From positions 1 through 23,624 of the forward strand of contig CALVMF010000008.1 of assembly GCA_944342125.1 (NCBI GenBank): a DNA stretch of 23,624 nucleotides. The letters run 5' to 3'. The notes below the pieces were generated by a model. That model searched no databases, was not told the DNA's origin, and saw only the letters and a list, made by a program, of their open reading frames with translations. This document shows, piece after piece, positions 22,413 through 23,624 of this stretch. The DNA is from an uncultured Bacilli bacterium (GTDB lineage: Bacteria; Bacillota_I; Bacilli_A; RFN20; CAG-826). The position numbers were made by a program, and so were the translations under genes. Numbering within the stretch: position 1 is the stretch's first letter; every line of letters starts with the position of its first letter.

Positions 22413-23624
22413 TTACTTAGCCTCTTTTAATGATTTTTGGAAAGAAGCATAGACTTTCTTTCCATGAGCTTCTTCTTTTGCCCATCTTTTTGCTTCGCGC
22501 TCAAGTTTTCTTTCATATCTTGCTTTTTGCTTATCGTTAAGTTTAGCTAGCCACTCTTCATGCTCTTTTTTAACTTTTTCATGATAAGCCTTTTCTTTTC
22601 TTTCGCTTTCTTCATCTTTAAGATCGCGCTTTAAGGCTTCTCTTTCTTTATTAGCGATATAAACTGCGACAACTTTAGCATAATCTAAGCCTTCTTTTTC
22701 GCATCTAGCTTTAGCTTCTTCTTTAAAGTTTTCAATTGCAATCTTATCTTCAATAGCTTGTTCTTTTTTCATCTCAATTTCATAAGGAACATATTCTTTT
22801 CCTTCTGCGTGAGCTTTTTCAATTTTTCTATTAAGTAATTCTTTTTGTTTATTTGGTAGCGTTTTTTCAACGTCAAGAAGGAAAACAAATAAAGCGGAAA
22901 TTAAGCCAGTAATAATTTCTAGACCTAAGAAAGCAAAGATAATAAATTGCTTAACTTCTTCTGGTTGATTGAAAATAATTGAAGTCGTGCCATCGGTATT
23001 AGTTAAAACCTGTTGAATATCGTAGCCAGCAAAATCTTCTTTATTTCCAACTTGAGGAGCAAGGTAGCCCGTTCCTGTTAATCCTGCATTAAAGATACCA
23101 GTTCCTACACCAGTGCAGGTTGTCGAAACGATGTTATAAATAGCTGCGACGTTTCCATCGCTTCTAAAACCAGTCTTCCATTCAAGATGATCTAAACAAT
23201 CTCCCATAAGAGCCATAAAGACATAGGCGCTAGGAAGTGAACCTAGATTTTTAATAAATTGACCAATTAAAACAACTGCCATATTCTCTGGAGCGATAAG
23301 ACAGATTGCTGAACCAATCGCAAAAATAATAAAGCCCAAGAAAGTAACGTTTCTTTTGCCAAATCTTTTAACTAGTGGCCAAACCGCAAAGATACCAATT
23401 CCCATAGGAAGACCACCAATAACATTGATTAAAAGTTGAGTGATCCCATCTGAATAAGTACCTAAAACATAGTTTGAATAATAAATTAAACCAACATTTT
23501 TAATGCTTGTTCCAAAGGAATAAAACATGAAGTAAAGCATTAAAAAGTAAATATATTTATCAGTAAAAACCGCTTTAAGTTGAAGGCGGAAAGGAATTTT
23601 AACTTCATCTTTTTTTGCTTCTTC
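22413..23624 (-). CDS. GPH-family sugar/cation symporter, 5' end outside the window
   Basis: The open frame runs to the window edge (28 codons upstream of the first visible ATG), so this is the C-terminal part, 403 residues, of a glycoside-pentoside-hexuronide:cation symporter. The visible part starts in the cytoplasmic loop (IPFRLQLKAVFTDKY) and holds about six membrane helices, the second half of the carrier. HLEWKTGFRSDG is the family's EWKTG-type loop. It is first in line upstream of the rhamnosidase gene and so probably imports rhamnosides or L-rhamnose. After the last helix there is a long Lys/Glu-rich tail of about 150 residues (roughly 252-403), predicted coiled-coil and cytoplasmic, longer than in the GPH carriers I know. 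Confidence 0.88.
   Translation of the reverse strand, partial: EEAKKDEVKIPFRLQLKAVFTDKYIYFLMLYFMFYSFGTSIKNVGLIYYSNYVLGTYSDGITQLLINVIGGLPMGIGIFAVWPLVKRFGKRNVTFLGFIIFAIGSAICLIAPENMAVVLIGQFIKNLGSLPSAYVFMALMGDCLDHLEWKTGFRSDGNVAAIYNIVSTTCTGVGTGIFNAGLTGTGYLAPQVGNKEDFAGYDIQQVLTNTDGTTSIIFNQPEEVKQFIIFAFLGLEIITGLISALFVFLLDVEKTLPNKQKELLNRKIEKAHAEGKEYVPYEIEMKKEQAIEDKIAIENFKEEAKARCEKEGLDYAKVVAVYIANKEREALKRDLKDEESERKEKAYHEKVKKEHEEWLAKLNDKQKARYERKLEREAKRWAKEEAHGKKVYASFQKSLKEAK

Overview
This 23.6 kb window is a very AT-rich, gene-dense stretch of a low-GC Bacillota-type chromosome. Every protein gene is on the minus strand; only a tRNA-Gly is on the plus strand. TGA ends several genes (rhaD and cdaA, for example) and tryptophan is written TGG, so the standard bacterial code fits and the Mycoplasma code does not. 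Short intergenic gaps, a 550-residue clostridial/bacillar-type GltX, c-di-AMP synthase and a rhamnoside catabolic operon suggest a gut-type Bacilli/Erysipelotrichia/Mollicutes-related lineage. The taxonomic placement is inference. There are no transposases, prophage genes, CRISPR arrays or rRNA genes.

Layout from low to high coordinate (transcription runs from high to low): (1) 22-1867, gltX followed by a co-oriented tRNA-Glu(CUC) and a strong terminator. (2) 1896-2089, tRNA-Gly(GCC) on the plus strand with its own promoter and terminator, next to an inverted copy of its own 3' end. (3) 2083-7598, a tightly packed, partly overlapping six-gene operon: FAD dehydrogenase, cdaA (c-di-AMP synthase), a degenerate Nudix-like protein, deoD, a membrane-anchored NERD-like protein and a polytopic membrane protein. 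(4) 7700-8224, a nitroreductase-family protein. (5) 8367-13791, ZIP metal transporter, ABC exporter, MTA/SAH nucleosidase, and NatA/NatB-like ABC genes. (6) 13853-15433, one ORF that fuses a glycerate kinase to a DNA-deoxyinosine glycosylase. (7) 15522-23624, an L-rhamnoside utilisation operon: GPH-family transporter (5' end outside the window), GH78 alpha-L-rhamnosidase, rhaB, rhaA, rhaD and an alpha/beta-hydrolase esterase.

How the genes work together: in the rhamnose block the transporter would import rhamnosides and the cytoplasmic GH78 enzyme (no signal peptide) would release L-rhamnose. RhaA isomerises this to rhamnulose, RhaB phosphorylates it, and RhaD cleaves rhamnulose-1-phosphate to dihydroxyacetone phosphate and lactaldehyde. 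The esterase, coupled to rhaD by a TGATG junction, probably removes acyl groups from the substrate. The cdaA operon mixes second-messenger synthesis with purine salvage and two uncharacterised membrane proteins. It lacks the usual cdaR and glmM neighbours.

Most interesting points: the glycerate kinase/deoxyinosine glycosylase fusion, with a possible relic ribosome-binding site at its junction; the tRNA-Gly 3'-end inverted copy that appears to form part of a terminator; the catalytically degenerate NERD and Nudix-like proteins beside cdaA; a shared AT-rich palindrome over two promoters; the acidic/basic 150-residue tail on the GPH transporter; and several genes whose -10-like element sits too close to the ATG to leave room for a leader. 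No gap longer than about 300 bases lacks a gene.
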